Shown: one piece after another, positions 10,468-19,384 of the stretch | Position numbering within the stretch: position 1 is the stretch's first letter | Layout: the number at the start of each line of letters is the position of its first letter | DNA from: Nitrospira japonica | GTDB lineage: Bacteria > Nitrospirota > Nitrospiria > Nitrospirales > Nitrospiraceae | Assembly (NCBI RefSeq): GCF_900169565.1 | Contig: NZ_LT828648.1 | Span: 1,366,876-1,430,875 of the forward strand | Reading direction: 5' to 3' | Length of the DNA stretch: 64,000 nucleotides | Translations under genes and position numbers: made by a program | The notes under the pieces: model-generated | What the model saw: only the letters and a program-made list of their open reading frames with translations | Told to the model about the DNA's origin: nothing | Databases searched by the model: none

Positions 10468-11265
10468 TCAGTGGTGGTGGTGATAGTCTTCGACCAGGAT
10501 CGTGTCGTGTGCGGTGATGACCACGTCCTTTCCGTAGACTAGACGCAGGATGTCCGGCTTCAACACTTCCGCCGGAGGGCCTGAGGCAAACAGGCGGGTT
10601 TTCAACAGCACCAACCGATCGACGCGGGAACGGATCATGTTGATGTCGTGAGTAATGAGCAGCACGGTCAGCCCCAGCTCGTTATGGAGTTTTTGCACGA
10701 GATCGATCACGCTGTGCTGCGTGGGAATATCCAGTCCGGTCGTCGGCTCATCCAGCAGCAATACCTTAGGCTGCTGCGCGAGTGCCCGCGCAATGAAGAC
10801 CCGCTGTTGTTGTCCGCCCGACAACTGTCCCAACCCGGTGTTGCGATGCCCCTCCATTCCCACGTGCGCGAGAGCCTCGACCGCGATGTCCCTGTCCCGC
10901 TTGGTTGGACGAGCGAACAAGCCGAGAGCGCCGTATCGACCCATCATGACGGTTTCGAGCACCGTGACCGGAAAATGTCGATCGACCACGCCCTTTTGAG
11001 GCAGGTAACCGATTCTGGCCCGGTGATGACAGCGCAATTTATCGCACGCGCAGTCAAAAATTCTGAGATGCCCGGAAGTCGGCGGCATCAGGCCCAACAC
11101 CGCCCGGCACAAGGTCGTCTTGCCGGAGCCGTTCGGACCGATGACCCCGATGAATTCCCCTTCGTGGATGTCCAGTGAGACGTCTTCGAGCGCCACAACG
11201 CCGGGAAACTGGAATGTGGCATGGTCGAAGCGGATGATGGCCTGTGAACGGAGTGACACGCTCAC
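10468..11265 (-). CDS. Zn/Mn ABC transporter ATP-binding protein
   Basis: A 265-residue ABC ATPase that powers the importer. Walker A GPNGSGKT is at about 43-50, the signature is LSGGQQQR, Walker B is VLLLDEP, and the switch His is in ITHD. The protein ends in four histidines (DYHHHH), an unusual native tail that could bind the metal or be incidental. It sits between the binding-protein gene and the permease gene, in the order binding protein, ATPase, permease. Confidence 0.93.
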   Translation of the reverse strand: MSVSLRSQAIIRFDHATFQFPGVVALEDVSLDIHEGEFIGVIGPNGSGKTTLCRAVLGLMPPTSGHLRIFDCACDKLRCHHRARIGYLPQKGVVDRHFPVTVLETVMMGRYGALGLFARPTKRDRDIAVEALAHVGMEGHRNTGLGQLSGGQQQRVFIARALAQQPKVLLLDEPTTGLDIPTQHSVIDLVQKLHNELGLTVLLITHDINMIRSRVDRLVLLKTRLFASGPPAEVLKPDILRLVYGKDVVITAHDTILVEDYHHHH

Positions 11266-11298
11266 GTCTCCGTGGCGGGCGACAGGCAGGAGGTGTGG

Positions 11299-12240
11299 TC
11301 AAGCGGCTTCGAGTGCATTGACCAATTGGAGCACATTGTAACGCAACATGTCGAGATAGGTGTCCGTTCGAGGCAATCCACCGGGAAGGGTCGTGAGCAC
11401 CACGACGCGCGCACCGGTTTCCTTTGCCAGAAGGTCAGGAAATTTCTGGCTGAGTTGAATCTCGGAGACCACGACTTTGACCCTGTGGCGCTTCATCGTT
11501 TGAATCAGCTCTTGGATATGCCGCGCACTCGGCTCCCCGCCCGACTGCAACTGAATCGTTCCGACGATATCGAATCGGAACCGCCTGGCCAGGTAGGGCC
11601 AAGCCGGGTGGTGCGCGACGAATTGCCGGTCTGCCAAGCCCTTGACCCTGCCGGTCAGTTCGACCTGCAGCCGGTCCAGGCGGGTGAGATAGGCTGCCTG
11701 GTTCTTGCGATACTCCTCCGCGTGTTCGGGGTCGGCTTGTATCAGTGCTTCGGTGATGTGCCGGACCATCATCACCGCATTGGCCGGATCGAGCCATACG
11801 TGCGGATTTCCTTCGGCGGTCGACTCCCCGCCGGCATGGCCGTCTTCAGCAGCGTGGGCATCACCGATCAGTCCTATGCCGGTGGAGGTCGTGACGACGC
11901 GCAGGGCAGATCCTCCGGCATTCTTCACCAGGGGCGATACCCATACCTCCAATCCGATTCCTACTTGAAACAGGAGGCGGGCTTTGCGCACGGCAATGAG
12001 GTCGCTTGGCTTCGGCGAATAGGTATGTTCATTCTCGTATCCCTTCAGCAATGAAGTGACCAAGACCCGCGGCCCTCCGACTTGCTCGACGAAGTCTTTG
12101 AGCACGGGGATCGTGACGACGACGTTCAATCCCTCATTCGGAACGTTCGCCGATACCAGAGCGGGAACGACCACGGAGAAGAGAAGCTGCAGTGCGAGCA
12201 GCAGGGCGCACAGATTCGATCGCAATACGGGCGCAGGCAT
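11299..12240 (-). CDS. Zn/Mn ABC transporter periplasmic binding protein
   Basis: A 313-residue cluster A-I (ZnuA/TroA-type) binding protein. I chose the ATG at 12240 because it opens a clean signal peptide ending near LVSA. Metal-ligand histidines are visible in the NEHTYSPKPSD and NPHVWLDP motifs and in AHHPAWPYLARRF. A short acidic, His-containing loop (HAAEDGHAGG) lies in the position of the His-rich zinc loop of ZnuA, though it is much shorter. It is first in the operon. An open frame runs further upstream to 12441, but that part looks like untranslated leader. Confidence 0.92.
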   Translation of the reverse strand: MPAPVLRSNLCALLLALQLLFSVVVPALVSANVPNEGLNVVVTIPVLKDFVEQVGGPRVLVTSLLKGYENEHTYSPKPSDLIAVRKARLLFQVGIGLEVWVSPLVKNAGGSALRVVTTSTGIGLIGDAHAAEDGHAGGESTAEGNPHVWLDPANAVMMVRHITEALIQADPEHAEEYRKNQAAYLTRLDRLQVELTGRVKGLADRQFVAHHPAWPYLARRFRFDIVGTIQLQSGGEPSARHIQELIQTMKRHRVKVVVSEIQLSQKFPDLLAKETGARVVVLTTLPGGLPRTDTYLDMLRYNVLQLVNALEAA

Positions 12241-12544
12241 GGGGTGGGGACCGTAACATCGGGGCCATGCGAAGTCAACGCAACGCAGGCCCTGGCAATG
12301 TGTCAGTTTTCTCTCTGCGCCATGCCGGGACAGCGGGCGCCATCTCCCATCAGGACTCAATGCCGGGGAGAACGCCTCGCCCGGATTCTCGCTTCCGCGC
12401 GAATGGCACACGCCAGTGCTGCTGACTGCAAACTGACCCACAAACCGGGCCCCGGCCGCCTGCGCACGGCTGCTTGACCGCGGGCGAGAGTTCCATTAGC
12501 GTAGCGGCGCTCAACGGCACCCTGATCAGCGGAGGATGAGAGTC
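12241..12544. other. Divergent promoter region of the metal importer and anmK
   Basis: About 300 bases without a gene separate the importer (minus) from anmK (plus). I see no clear sigma70 promoter or Zur-type inverted repeat by eye. It contains a short imperfect hairpin of a widespread repeat type (12378-12410), described separately. Confidence 0.4.
12378..12410 (-). repeat. REP-like short hairpin repeat
   Basis: Read on the minus strand, the sequence resembles the dispersed bacterial repeat CATTCNCGCGNAAGCGNGAATCC. ATTCGCGC and GCGAGAAT pair with one mismatch around GGAA (12385-12404). It lies in the leader of the importer operon. Only one copy was noticed in the window. Confidence 0.4.
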
Positions 12545-13711
12545 ATGAAGGTAATTGGACTGATGTCCGGGACATCGGGCGACGGAGTCGACGCCGCACT
12601 GGTTGAAATCGCAGGGCGAACGCCATCACTTCAAGTGAAGACCCTTGCCGCGGAAACGCTCGCCTATCCGCGCACGCTTCAGCAACGGATTCTGACCGCT
12701 TCGGTATCAGGAACCGTCGGCGAAATCTGTCATTTGAATGCCTTGTTGGGTGAATGGTTCGCCGATGCGGCGTTGCAGATCATTCGAGCCGCCAACCTTC
12801 GTCCCGCCGACGTGGCATTGATCGGCTCACACGGCCAAACCGTCCATCATCTTCCCCGCGGCATTCAGGCGCGGGGGGTGGGATCCATTCGTTCCACACT
12901 GCAGATCGCCGAGCCCGCGGTCATTGCCGAGCGAACGGGAATTACCACGATCGCAAACTTTCGAGCTCGAGATGTCGCGGCCGGCGGTCAAGGCGCTCCT
13001 CTCACCCCCGCGGTCCATGCCCTCCTCTTCCGGCATCCACGCCGCGCAAGACTCGTGGTGAATCTCGGCGGTATCAGTAATGTCACATACGTCCCGCCGG
13101 GGAAGACCGACGAAGGGGTCATGGCGTTCGACACCGGTCCCGCTAACATGGTGCTCGACAGCCTCGTGGCTCGCATGACGAACGGCCGCCTTGCCATGGA
13201 TCGCGATGGGAAGATGGCGCTCCGCGGGAAAGCGGACAGTAGGCTCTTGAGCAAGCTATTGGCGCATCCCTTTCTGTCGCAACGACCCCCGAAATCGACC
13301 GGAAGAGAGCAATTCGGCGCAGCGTTGGCCGAGGAACTGCTCGAGGCCCCGCACAAATTGTCCATGGAGGATCTTCTTGCGACGTGCAGCGCGTGGACGG
13401 CCAAAGCCGTCGGAGCGTCACGCCGCTGGATCAGGGGCCATATCGATGAAGTGGTGGTAGGAGGAGGCGGGGTCCGAAATCGGGCGATCATGGCTCAATT
13501 GTCCGCGGTGTTCGCTCCGGTCCCGGTCACGACCTTTGATGCACTGGGATGGGACAGCAAGGCCTTTGAAGCAGTCGCCTTCGCCGTCCTGGCCTACCGA
13601 ACGGCCAAAGGACAGTGGGGCAATCTTCCGGCCGTGACGGGAGCCACCCATCCGGTTATTCTGGGCGCGATCGTGCCGGCCGGGCCACAATGGATTCGAC
13701 TGTTCAAATAG
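12545..13711 (+). CDS. anmK: Anhydro-N-acetylmuramic acid kinase
   Basis: About 388 residues, the usual AnmK length. The enzyme opens the 1,6-anhydro ring of anhMurNAc and phosphorylates it to MurNAc-6-phosphate during cell-wall recycling. The family signature IGLMSGTSGDGVDAA is at the N-terminus, and LVVNLGGISNVT, FDTGPANMVLD and GGGVRNRAIM follow in order. I chose the ATG at 12545 because GGAGG lies 9 bases before it; the ATG at 12536 touches GGAGG. The last codons precede or overlap the DUF2726 gene, depending on that gene's start. Confidence 0.93.
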   Translation: MKVIGLMSGTSGDGVDAALVEIAGRTPSLQVKTLAAETLAYPRTLQQRILTASVSGTVGEICHLNALLGEWFADAALQIIRAANLRPADVALIGSHGQTVHHLPRGIQARGVGSIRSTLQIAEPAVIAERTGITTIANFRARDVAAGGQGAPLTPAVHALLFRHPRRARLVVNLGGISNVTYVPPGKTDEGVMAFDTGPANMVLDSLVARMTNGRLAMDRDGKMALRGKADSRLLSKLLAHPFLSQRPPKSTGREQFGAALAEELLEAPHKLSMEDLLATCSAWTAKAVGASRRWIRGHIDEVVVGGGGVRNRAIMAQLSAVFAPVPVTTFDALGWDSKAFEAVAFAVLAYRTAKGQWGNLPAVTGATHPVILGAIVPAGPQWIRLFK

Positions 13712-13722
13712 GCCAGCCCGGC

Positions 13723-14232
13723 ATGGATCAAGTACTTTTCTGGAGCGCCCTGGTCATCGGCATCTGTGCGATGTGGTGGTTCAAGGCCAGCAGAAAGCAG
13801 ACCCCCACACAAACGGAAGAGCGTACCCTCCCAACGGGCGTTATCCTGGAACCGCAGCCTCTTCTCAGCGATCGGGATGTGCGGCTTTACAATCTGCTCC
13901 GGATGGCGGCGCAGGACCGCTATATCATACTGGCACGGGTTCCGCTGTTGGGAATCCTGAGGGTGCAGGTCGAGGGCTCCGGGCGGATGCAGATGCTGCG
14001 CCGCATGGCACTTCAGCACGTGGACTTCGTGCTGATTCATCCGGGCTGTCGCCTCGTCGAACACGTTGTGCAAGTTGAAGGCGACCAGGAATTGAACGCA
14101 CGCGAGACGGAAAAACGTCAGGACATCCGGAGAATCGTTCATGCCTCCGGTATCCACCTGGTCGTTCTTGAAGCGGATCGGTTCTATTCAGTGCGGCAGC
14201 TGGAAGAAATGCTGGGTCTTGCCGGCGAGTGA
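13723..14232 (+). CDS. Membrane-anchored DUF2726 protein
   Basis: About 169 residues. One transmembrane helix lies near the N-terminus (VLFWSALVIGICAMWWF) and is followed by a DUF2726 domain, seen in LLSDRDVRLYNLL, HVDFVLIHPGC and GIHLVVLEADRFYSVRQL. DUF2726 has a restriction-endonuclease-like fold, but the catalytic acid/Lys set is not clearly kept here: the Lys expected after HVDFVL is missing. An ATG at 13690 would overlap anmK; the ATG at 13723 avoids this. Neither has a good ribosome-binding site. Function unknown. Confidence 0.65.
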   Translation: MDQVLFWSALVIGICAMWWFKASRKQTPTQTEERTLPTGVILEPQPLLSDRDVRLYNLLRMAAQDRYIILARVPLLGILRVQVEGSGRMQMLRRMALQHVDFVLIHPGCRLVEHVVQVEGDQELNARETEKRQDIRRIVHASGIHLVVLEADRFYSVRQLEEMLGLAGE

Positions 14233-14246
14233 GCGGCAGTGCCGCT
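14232..14246. terminator. Short hairpin between convergent genes
   Basis: AGCGGC and GCCGCT pair around AGT immediately after the DUF2726 stop. It is followed by a weak pyrimidine run (TCTC), not a T-tract. It lies between two convergent genes and may help to end transcription from either side. Confidence 0.35.
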
Positions 14247-14273
14247 TCTCAGCTCCTCCGAACGAACGTGCCG

Positions 14274-14780
14274 CTATTCCGGTAACGTTGTCGATTCGGC
14301 TCGGGGCTGTTCCATATCGAGCGCCTTTCTCGCCGCCTCGGCCTCCGGACTGTCCGGATATTCGTCGAGCACGCGCTCGTACATCATTCGTGCTTTCTCA
14401 TGGTCTTTGAGCTTGGTATAGGTCTGGCCGATCTTGAGGGTCGACGCGGGCAGCTTGGGGCTGAGGGGGTAGTAGGAAACCACATTATAGAATGAAGCCA
14501 AGGCATCCTTGTAACGCCCCATCCGGTACTGACATTCCCCGACCCAGTATTGTGCGTTCGCCGCAAGCGCGGTTTGGGCATGGAGTTCGAGGAACAGGCG
14601 AAAACCGGCGAGAGCCGCTTCGTAATCCCGGTGCTTGAATTCTTCCATGACCCGATCATACAAATGACGTGACGTATCCTGAACCTGCCCCGGAGCGGCG
14701 GAGGCCAGAACGGGATTGAGGCATAGCGGCAGGAGAATTCCGAACACGGCAACGATCCGAGGCCTATACGATAGTGTCAT
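14274..14780 (-). CDS. Periplasmic tetratricopeptide protein, CpoB/YbgF-like
   Basis: 168 residues from the ATG at 14780, chosen because GGAGG lies 6 bases upstream of it. A signal peptide of about 27 residues (ending VLASA) precedes three tetratricopeptide repeats, seen in LYDRVMEEFKHRDYEAALAGF, AQYWVGECQYRMGRYKDALASF and IGQTYTKLKDHEKARMMYERVLDEYP. This is the pattern of the C-terminal part of YbgF/CpoB, which links peptidoglycan synthesis to Tol-Pal. No tol or pal gene is nearby, so that function is only suggested. Confidence 0.8.
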   Translation of the reverse strand: MTLSYRPRIVAVFGILLPLCLNPVLASAAPGQVQDTSRHLYDRVMEEFKHRDYEAALAGFRLFLELHAQTALAANAQYWVGECQYRMGRYKDALASFYNVVSYYPLSPKLPASTLKIGQTYTKLKDHEKARMMYERVLDEYPDSPEAEAARKALDMEQPRAESTTLPE

Positions 14781-15091
14781 CGCCATCCTCCGAAATGGGT
14801 CACGGTGGCTTCGTGGGACCATGGGGATGTCGCAATCGTCGTGCCAGCCGTCGGCAGTAGAGGCGATAGGCAAATCGGGTAAAGGCTCGTCAATGCATAG
14901 AGTTGTATCCGAGGGGTTCTGTCACTTCAGAGAGATTCAACAGAATTGTACGAGTCTGTCTGTGCAGACCCGCGGCTTGACAAATGTGAATCCGCAGTTC
15001 CCTCACGCGCTCGACATATGTGTCATGCCGGATTGGAGAGCGGGCGGTTTCATGACGCGCAATTACGCCTGTGCCATTGAGTTGTAGAACG
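14781..15091. other. Divergent intergenic region (about 310 bases)
   Basis: Lies between the TPR gene (minus) and the beta-helix gene (plus). It holds a TTGACA (14977-14982) and just upstream a small inverted repeat, GTCTG and CAGAC (14954-14969). No convincing -10 follows at the right distance. Short open frames here do not look coding. Confidence 0.35.
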
Positions 15092-15904
15092 ATGAGCACT
15101 GAGCAGGATCATCGAGACAGGCAGGACATTCCCCCGAATCCACTTGGGGGAAGAACACTGGTGGTGGACGCCCGGGATGCCAAGGCCTATCCGAGGCCGA
15201 GCGACGCGCTCGCAGAGGCGGACGCGTTAGATCAAGTCTTCGTCCGGCCGGGAACCTATGAGGACAAGATCTTTGTGGCCTCTCGGCCGATCGCCCTCAT
15301 CGGTGCCGGCCGGGATCTGGTTCAGGTATTCTCGCGGCGTGGTGCGCCCTTGTACCTGCAGCAAGTGCCGAGCGGGAGAATCAGTGGGATCAGCTTCCGC
15401 TATGTCGGAAGCGACCAGCATTCTGCCATGAATCTCCTTGATTCCACCTGCACCGTCACACAATGCCGCGCCATGGAGGGCATCCTTTCAGGCGTCGTCA
15501 TCTACGGACCCGAATCCAGGCCGACGTTTGTGGGCAACGAGTTTTGTGGCAATCGGGAGTCGGGCTTGTTCGTGTTCGCCGGCGCGCAGCCTCGCCTGGC
15601 TGAGAATGTCTCCCGGGGCAATCATCATTTCGGCATTGCGGTACGAGACGACGGCAGTTACCCCGAACTGGTGAGAAATCAGTGCCGTGAGAATATGATG
15701 AGCGGCATCCTGCTGTTTCATCATGCCAAAGCGCTCCTGATGGACAACCGCTGTACGGACAATTCCCACTGGGGTTTCGTGATGACGCCAGACTGCATCC
15801 CGTCTCCGGATCAGGATGCCCTGGAATCCTCCAATACGCTGACGCCTAATCCACGGGGTGCGGTATCGGTGACCGAAACGCCGCTCTCTGAAATCGGGCG
15901 ATAA
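15092..15904 (+). CDS. Right-handed parallel beta-helix protein
   Basis: 270 residues. An initial segment (TLVVDARDAKAYPRPSDALAEA, then VRPGTYEDKIFV) is followed by repeated short strands such as RPTFVGNEFCGNRESGLFVFAG and QPRLAENVSRGNHHFGIAVRD, the pattern of NosD/pectate-lyase-like beta-helices (PbH1 repeats). No signal peptide is seen, so it may be cytoplasmic. I chose the ATG at 15092 because the protein from there opens with a normal soluble N-terminus. The ligand, likely a sugar or a protein, is unknown. Confidence 0.75.
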   Translation: MSTEQDHRDRQDIPPNPLGGRTLVVDARDAKAYPRPSDALAEADALDQVFVRPGTYEDKIFVASRPIALIGAGRDLVQVFSRRGAPLYLQQVPSGRISGISFRYVGSDQHSAMNLLDSTCTVTQCRAMEGILSGVVIYGPESRPTFVGNEFCGNRESGLFVFAGAQPRLAENVSRGNHHFGIAVRDDGSYPELVRNQCRENMMSGILLFHHAKALLMDNRCTDNSHWGFVMTPDCIPSPDQDALESSNTLTPNPRGAVSVTETPLSEIGR

Positions 15905-15919
15905 GAGGTCAGAGGATGT

Positions 15920-16849
15920 TCAGGACTCGGCGTGGGCGGATTGCGTGTGGTAGCCGGAGGCTTCGTGAAAATAGAAGCCGCTGCCTCCTTGCTGCTTCGC
16001 GCGGTACATCGCTTCATCCGAATGTTTGAGAAGCTCGTCTATTCCCTGATCATCGTGCGGATAAACGGTGATTCCGATACTCACGCCGATTGATACGTGA
16101 TGGCCTTTCAATTCAAAGGCCGAGGAGATAGCCTCCGCGATCCGCTTGGCCACTACGACGATACTGGCCTCCGACGGCACCCCTTCCAGAATGATCGTAA
16201 ATTCATCGCCCCCCATGCGGGCGACGGTATCGACTTCGCGGACGCAGCTTTTCAATCGTTCCGACACCGCCTTCAACAATTCATCGCCGATGTCGTGGCC
16301 TAATGTATCGTTGACGGCCTTGAAGCGGTCGAGATCCAACAACATCAGCCCGATGGGCTGCTGGAGCCGTTTACTGCGGGCCATCGCTTGGATCAATCGG
16401 TCCCGAAACAGGCTGCGGTTGACCAAACCGGTAAGGTGATCGTATTGGGCGAGATAGGTCAGGCGTTCTTCCGTACGTTTGCGCTCGATCGCATACCGTA
16501 CCGCCCTGGCGAGCAGTTCGGGATGTCCCTGTCCTTTGACCAGATAGTCCTGGGCTCCCTGTTGCACCGCTTGCAGGGCCAGAGCCTGGTCACTCACACC
16601 ACTGAGTACGACCACCGGGATCGCCGGATTAGTCGCATGCACCTGCCGAACCGTCGGCAACCCAAAGGCGTCGGGAAGAGAGAGATCGAGAAGAATGGCG
16701 TCAAAACGGGTTTGACCGATGAGTGCCAATCCGTCGGCCAAGGTCTTGACGTGCGTAATGCGGAATTCCTCTATGCTCCATTCGGCCAACAGATCTTGGG
16801 TAAATTGGGCATCGACATCGTTGTCTTCTATAAGAAGAACGGCGATCAT
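15920..16849 (-). CDS. Response regulator with GGDEF diguanylate cyclase domain
   Basis: 309 residues. An N-terminal receiver domain (about 1-120) carries the acidic pocket (IEDND) and the phospho-acceptor Asp in ILLDLSLPD. A GGDEF domain follows (about 140-300) with an intact MGGDEF active site, so it should make cyclic di-GMP on activation. DHLTGLVNRSLFRDRL is the usual GGDEF start motif. There is no inhibitory RxxD motif just before the active site. No cognate kinase is adjacent. A PilZ protein encoded 600 bases away may be a receptor for the same second messenger. Confidence 0.92.
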   Translation of the reverse strand: MIAVLLIEDNDVDAQFTQDLLAEWSIEEFRITHVKTLADGLALIGQTRFDAILLDLSLPDAFGLPTVRQVHATNPAIPVVVLSGVSDQALALQAVQQGAQDYLVKGQGHPELLARAVRYAIERKRTEERLTYLAQYDHLTGLVNRSLFRDRLIQAMARSKRLQQPIGLMLLDLDRFKAVNDTLGHDIGDELLKAVSERLKSCVREVDTVARMGGDEFTIILEGVPSEASIVVVAKRIAEAISSAFELKGHHVSIGVSIGITVYPHDDQGIDELLKHSDEAMYRAKQQGGSGFYFHEASGYHTQSAHAES

Positions 16850-17084
16850 CGCTGGTTAACTCGTGTAGGAGACGTGATAAAGACGCGTGCAATTACCCGC
16901 TTGATTATAGCCAAGCGTGGAATACGGAGGAACAAAAAGTAGGAATATTGCACAGGGTTGGGAGATCATAAGCCTCGAGAGGTAGAACGGTGGAGACTAG
17001 GACACTCGCTCCATGTTGTTCGCGGCTTCGCAGGGGAATCTGTATTTCTTGGTGACGCGCCCGGAAGACAGGGCCTGATGGAGA

Positions 17085-17414
17085 TCAGCCTTGGGGGAGC
17101 GGAGGATACGGATAGGCACCGGTCGGCGGCTGCTCGGGCCCGACAGCCCCTTCACAGGCGTATCCCGGCTCGAAGGGCCAGAGGAGCGCCCGCCCGAATT
17201 TCGATCCCCGAACGTGGATATAGCGGAAGGTGACCCCGAGCCGATCAGCCTCTTCCTGCATCGTGGAAAGACAGCCTTCATAGGAGAAGGACCGTCGGCC
17301 TATGAGGATCGGCTCACCGGTTTGACTGTGGAACACCGTAAATGGCTCTGCGCAGCCGGCAAGACCCAGCATCAGGAGTGCAAGCCCTTGTAAGAAGACC
17401 CGCCTCGACCACAT
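17085..17414 (-). CDS. Small lipoprotein of unknown function
   Basis: 109 residues with a lipoprotein signal peptide. The N-terminus (MWSRRVFLQG, then a hydrophobic run ending LAGC) gives a lipobox with Cys21 as the lipidated residue. The twin arginine near the start resembles a weak Tat signal. The mature part is about 88 residues, ends in a proline-rich tail, and has no recognisable domain. The gene stands alone. Confidence 0.7.
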   Translation of the reverse strand: MWSRRVFLQGLALLMLGLAGCAEPFTVFHSQTGEPILIGRRSFSYEGCLSTMQEEADRLGVTFRYIHVRGSKFGRALLWPFEPGYACEGAVGPEQPPTGAYPYPPLPQG

Positions 17415-17449
17415 ATGTCGATTGTAGCAGATACAGTTCGGAAATTGGA

Positions 17450-17788
17450 CTATTGAATAGCCCTCGATACGCCAGGTTTCTCAACGACAGGGTTTCGGAT
17501 CAAGCGTCCCAAGCGTACCTGGTCAGTACCCGGCATACGGATAAACTCCACGCCGAAGTACCGTCCCTGACACCACCGGACTCTTGCCAAGCCCACCGAC
17601 AGCGGAGGGGTCTGGTCGGGGAACAAAACCTTTAATTCGAGATAGGAACCCGAACGGACGGCCTTCTTACTGGTGATCGCGCATCCTGGGACTGAGAGGT
17701 TCAGAACAGTCCCTTCTCCCACAAACGATTCACCCGCGAATACAACCGGAAGGCGCGTATCGACTCTGGTGCAGTAGCGAAGCTTCAT
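17450..17788 (-). CDS. PilZ-domain protein
   Basis: 112 residues from the ATG at 17788, preceded at 6 bases by GGAGGAG. The PilZ pattern is visible: the basic R-x3-R type segment TRVDTRLPV, then LNLSVPGCAI, in which the usual D/NxSxxG is NLSVPG. Such domains bind cyclic di-GMP and change conformation. The first Arg-rich motif is not perfect, so ligand binding is likely but not certain. A diguanylate cyclase is encoded close by on the same strand. Confidence 0.75.
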   Translation of the reverse strand: MKLRYCTRVDTRLPVVFAGESFVGEGTVLNLSVPGCAITSKKAVRSGSYLELKVLFPDQTPPLSVGLARVRWCQGRYFGVEFIRMPGTDQVRLGRLIRNPVVEKPGVSRAIQ

Positions 17789-17986
17789 GATGGGCTCCTC
17801 CACGGTTCCCTCAGCTCTTCCTGCCTGTCGGCAACGTGTGGTTATAGGCCACCATAATCAGACACACTATTGTCTGTCTGCCCTACAGAAGTTGGGAACA
17901 GGGGGAAAGACTACCGTGGTTGAAGTGGACCTAATACGACGGGAAGGCGGCTAGAGCCGCGAAGCTCTGCAAACTGGGCATGGAGG

Positions 17987-18184
17987 CTAGACGGGCTTTT
18001 CCGCTATATATTCAAGGTACTTCCACAGTTCTTTTGCCTCGCCCTCTCCGAAGACCAACGGGGTATTGTTGGCGGATCCGGCGAAATAGACTTTGACGCT
18101 CATTTCGTCCTGCCAGGCTTGCACTTCGCAATAGGCGATGCTGTCAAGGTTCAAGGCCCGTTTGCCGATTCGGACATAATGCAT
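17987..18184 (-). CDS. Small conserved-looking protein (65 aa)
   Basis: 65 residues from the ATG at 18184, with GAGGAG 8 bases upstream. The sequence (MHYVRIGKRALNLDSIAYCEV, then a run of beta-strands) looks like a small beta-rich fold ending in a helix (AKELWKYLEYIAEKPV). An open frame runs further upstream, but the ribosome-binding site supports the shorter protein. No family recognised. Confidence 0.65.
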   Translation of the reverse strand: MHYVRIGKRALNLDSIAYCEVQAWQDEMSVKVYFAGSANNTPLVFGEGEAKELWKYLEYIAEKPV

Positions 18185-18419
18185 GGGTGATGCTCCTCGC
18201 TCCGCGACCCTCCGACTATAGCATCGGAGAATCGGCTCACCTACGACATCATGCTTTTCGTCCGCAGCCGGCTGCGGAACGCGCAGCTCACTCCAAACTT
18301 GTTCGTTCAACCACGAGATTGGATGAGGCGAACATGGCGGCGTCGGATTGGGCTCGATCATTTTGAAAGGACAATCAGCCTTCAATCGTCGATTTGCCGA
18401 CCTGTTCTGGCCAGTACAA

Positions 18420-19157
18420 TTACGGGAATTGAATGGAAAGGCCGCCGAGGACGTGATGCGAATCGAAAGTTGCTCGGTAGCTGTCCGTGGAGAACCCGGT
18501 TACGGCGTTCTGATAGCTCAATTCCGAAGTAAAGTGCGTGAACCGGTATTGCGTGAAGAGGCCGATGTTCTTCGTCAACATGAAGGTCACCCCCGCGTCC
18601 ACCTTCGCTCCTACCGAGACATCCGTCTCATGCTGATTTTGTGGTTGCACGTTCATGGGCGTTCCCGCGTAGGTTATAAACAAAGACGGACCGGCACTCA
18701 TATACGGTTGGAGCCGGCCATGCGGAAACGCGTCGCTCCGAAGAAGCGGAATCCTCAGCCGTAAGACATCAAATCCGATGCCAAATACGGGCAACGACCA
18801 CTGAAACGGAGCCGGCGAGGTTGTCGTCTGTCCCCCACTGGTCACGGTACTCGGTACCGACTGACCGGGTGCGTTGACACGGAAAAAGAAGACATCGAGC
18901 CCGAAGCCGAGCCAGTCGAAGCGATCGAGCCAATAGCCGGTTCGGCCGCCGACGGTCCATGTGTCGCTAACGGATAAGCCTTGATTGGTGGTCGTCGTCC
19001 CGCTGGTGCTGCTGACGGTCACGTCGGTCTTGTTTGTGAAGACCGCACCGCCATAAATGTCGGCATACATTTCGGCGGAGGTTTCGTGAGGAACCAGGAA
19101 CAACAGCACGAAGGACCAAAGAATCAATGGTTGGACCCGCCTGCGATGCACCATCAC
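18420..19157 (-). CDS. Outer-membrane beta-barrel protein
   Basis: 245 residues. A signal peptide (ending ETSA, about residue 29) is followed by alternating hydrophobic and polar strands typical of an eight-stranded OmpA/OmpW-like barrel. It ends HVLGGLSIQFP, with the aromatic residue near the C-terminus that is typical of outer-membrane insertion. A Thr/Ser-rich loop (SSTSGTTTTNQG) is probably surface exposed. The gene stands alone and no partner is visible. Confidence 0.75.
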   Translation of the reverse strand: MMVHRRRVQPLILWSFVLLFLVPHETSAEMYADIYGGAVFTNKTDVTVSSTSGTTTTNQGLSVSDTWTVGGRTGYWLDRFDWLGFGLDVFFFRVNAPGQSVPSTVTSGGQTTTSPAPFQWSLPVFGIGFDVLRLRIPLLRSDAFPHGRLQPYMSAGPSLFITYAGTPMNVQPQNQHETDVSVGAKVDAGVTFMLTKNIGLFTQYRFTHFTSELSYQNAVTGFSTDSYRATFDSHHVLGGLSIQFP

Positions 19158-19384
19158 ATGCCTCCATACGCCAGGAAACTACGTAAGAAGTCTAGCGTGA
19201 TCTTTTGACTTGTCAACCTGCACGCCCCCTCTGGGAAGTGGTTGCAAGTCGAGAAGCACCTCTAGATACCATTGATTTGAGTCAGAGAAATGCCCGGGAC
19301 TTAGGTGCGAATGTCAGACAGCGAACGTATGAGGTATGTGACGGAATGATACCGGGAAGGTGGTTTCTTGGGCAGGGAATTCAA

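Noticed and set aside
12300-12441. Upstream extension of the metal-binding protein frame
   Set aside because: It would put a polar stretch before a clean signal peptide, and overlaps a dispersed repeat; the ATG at 12240 fits better.
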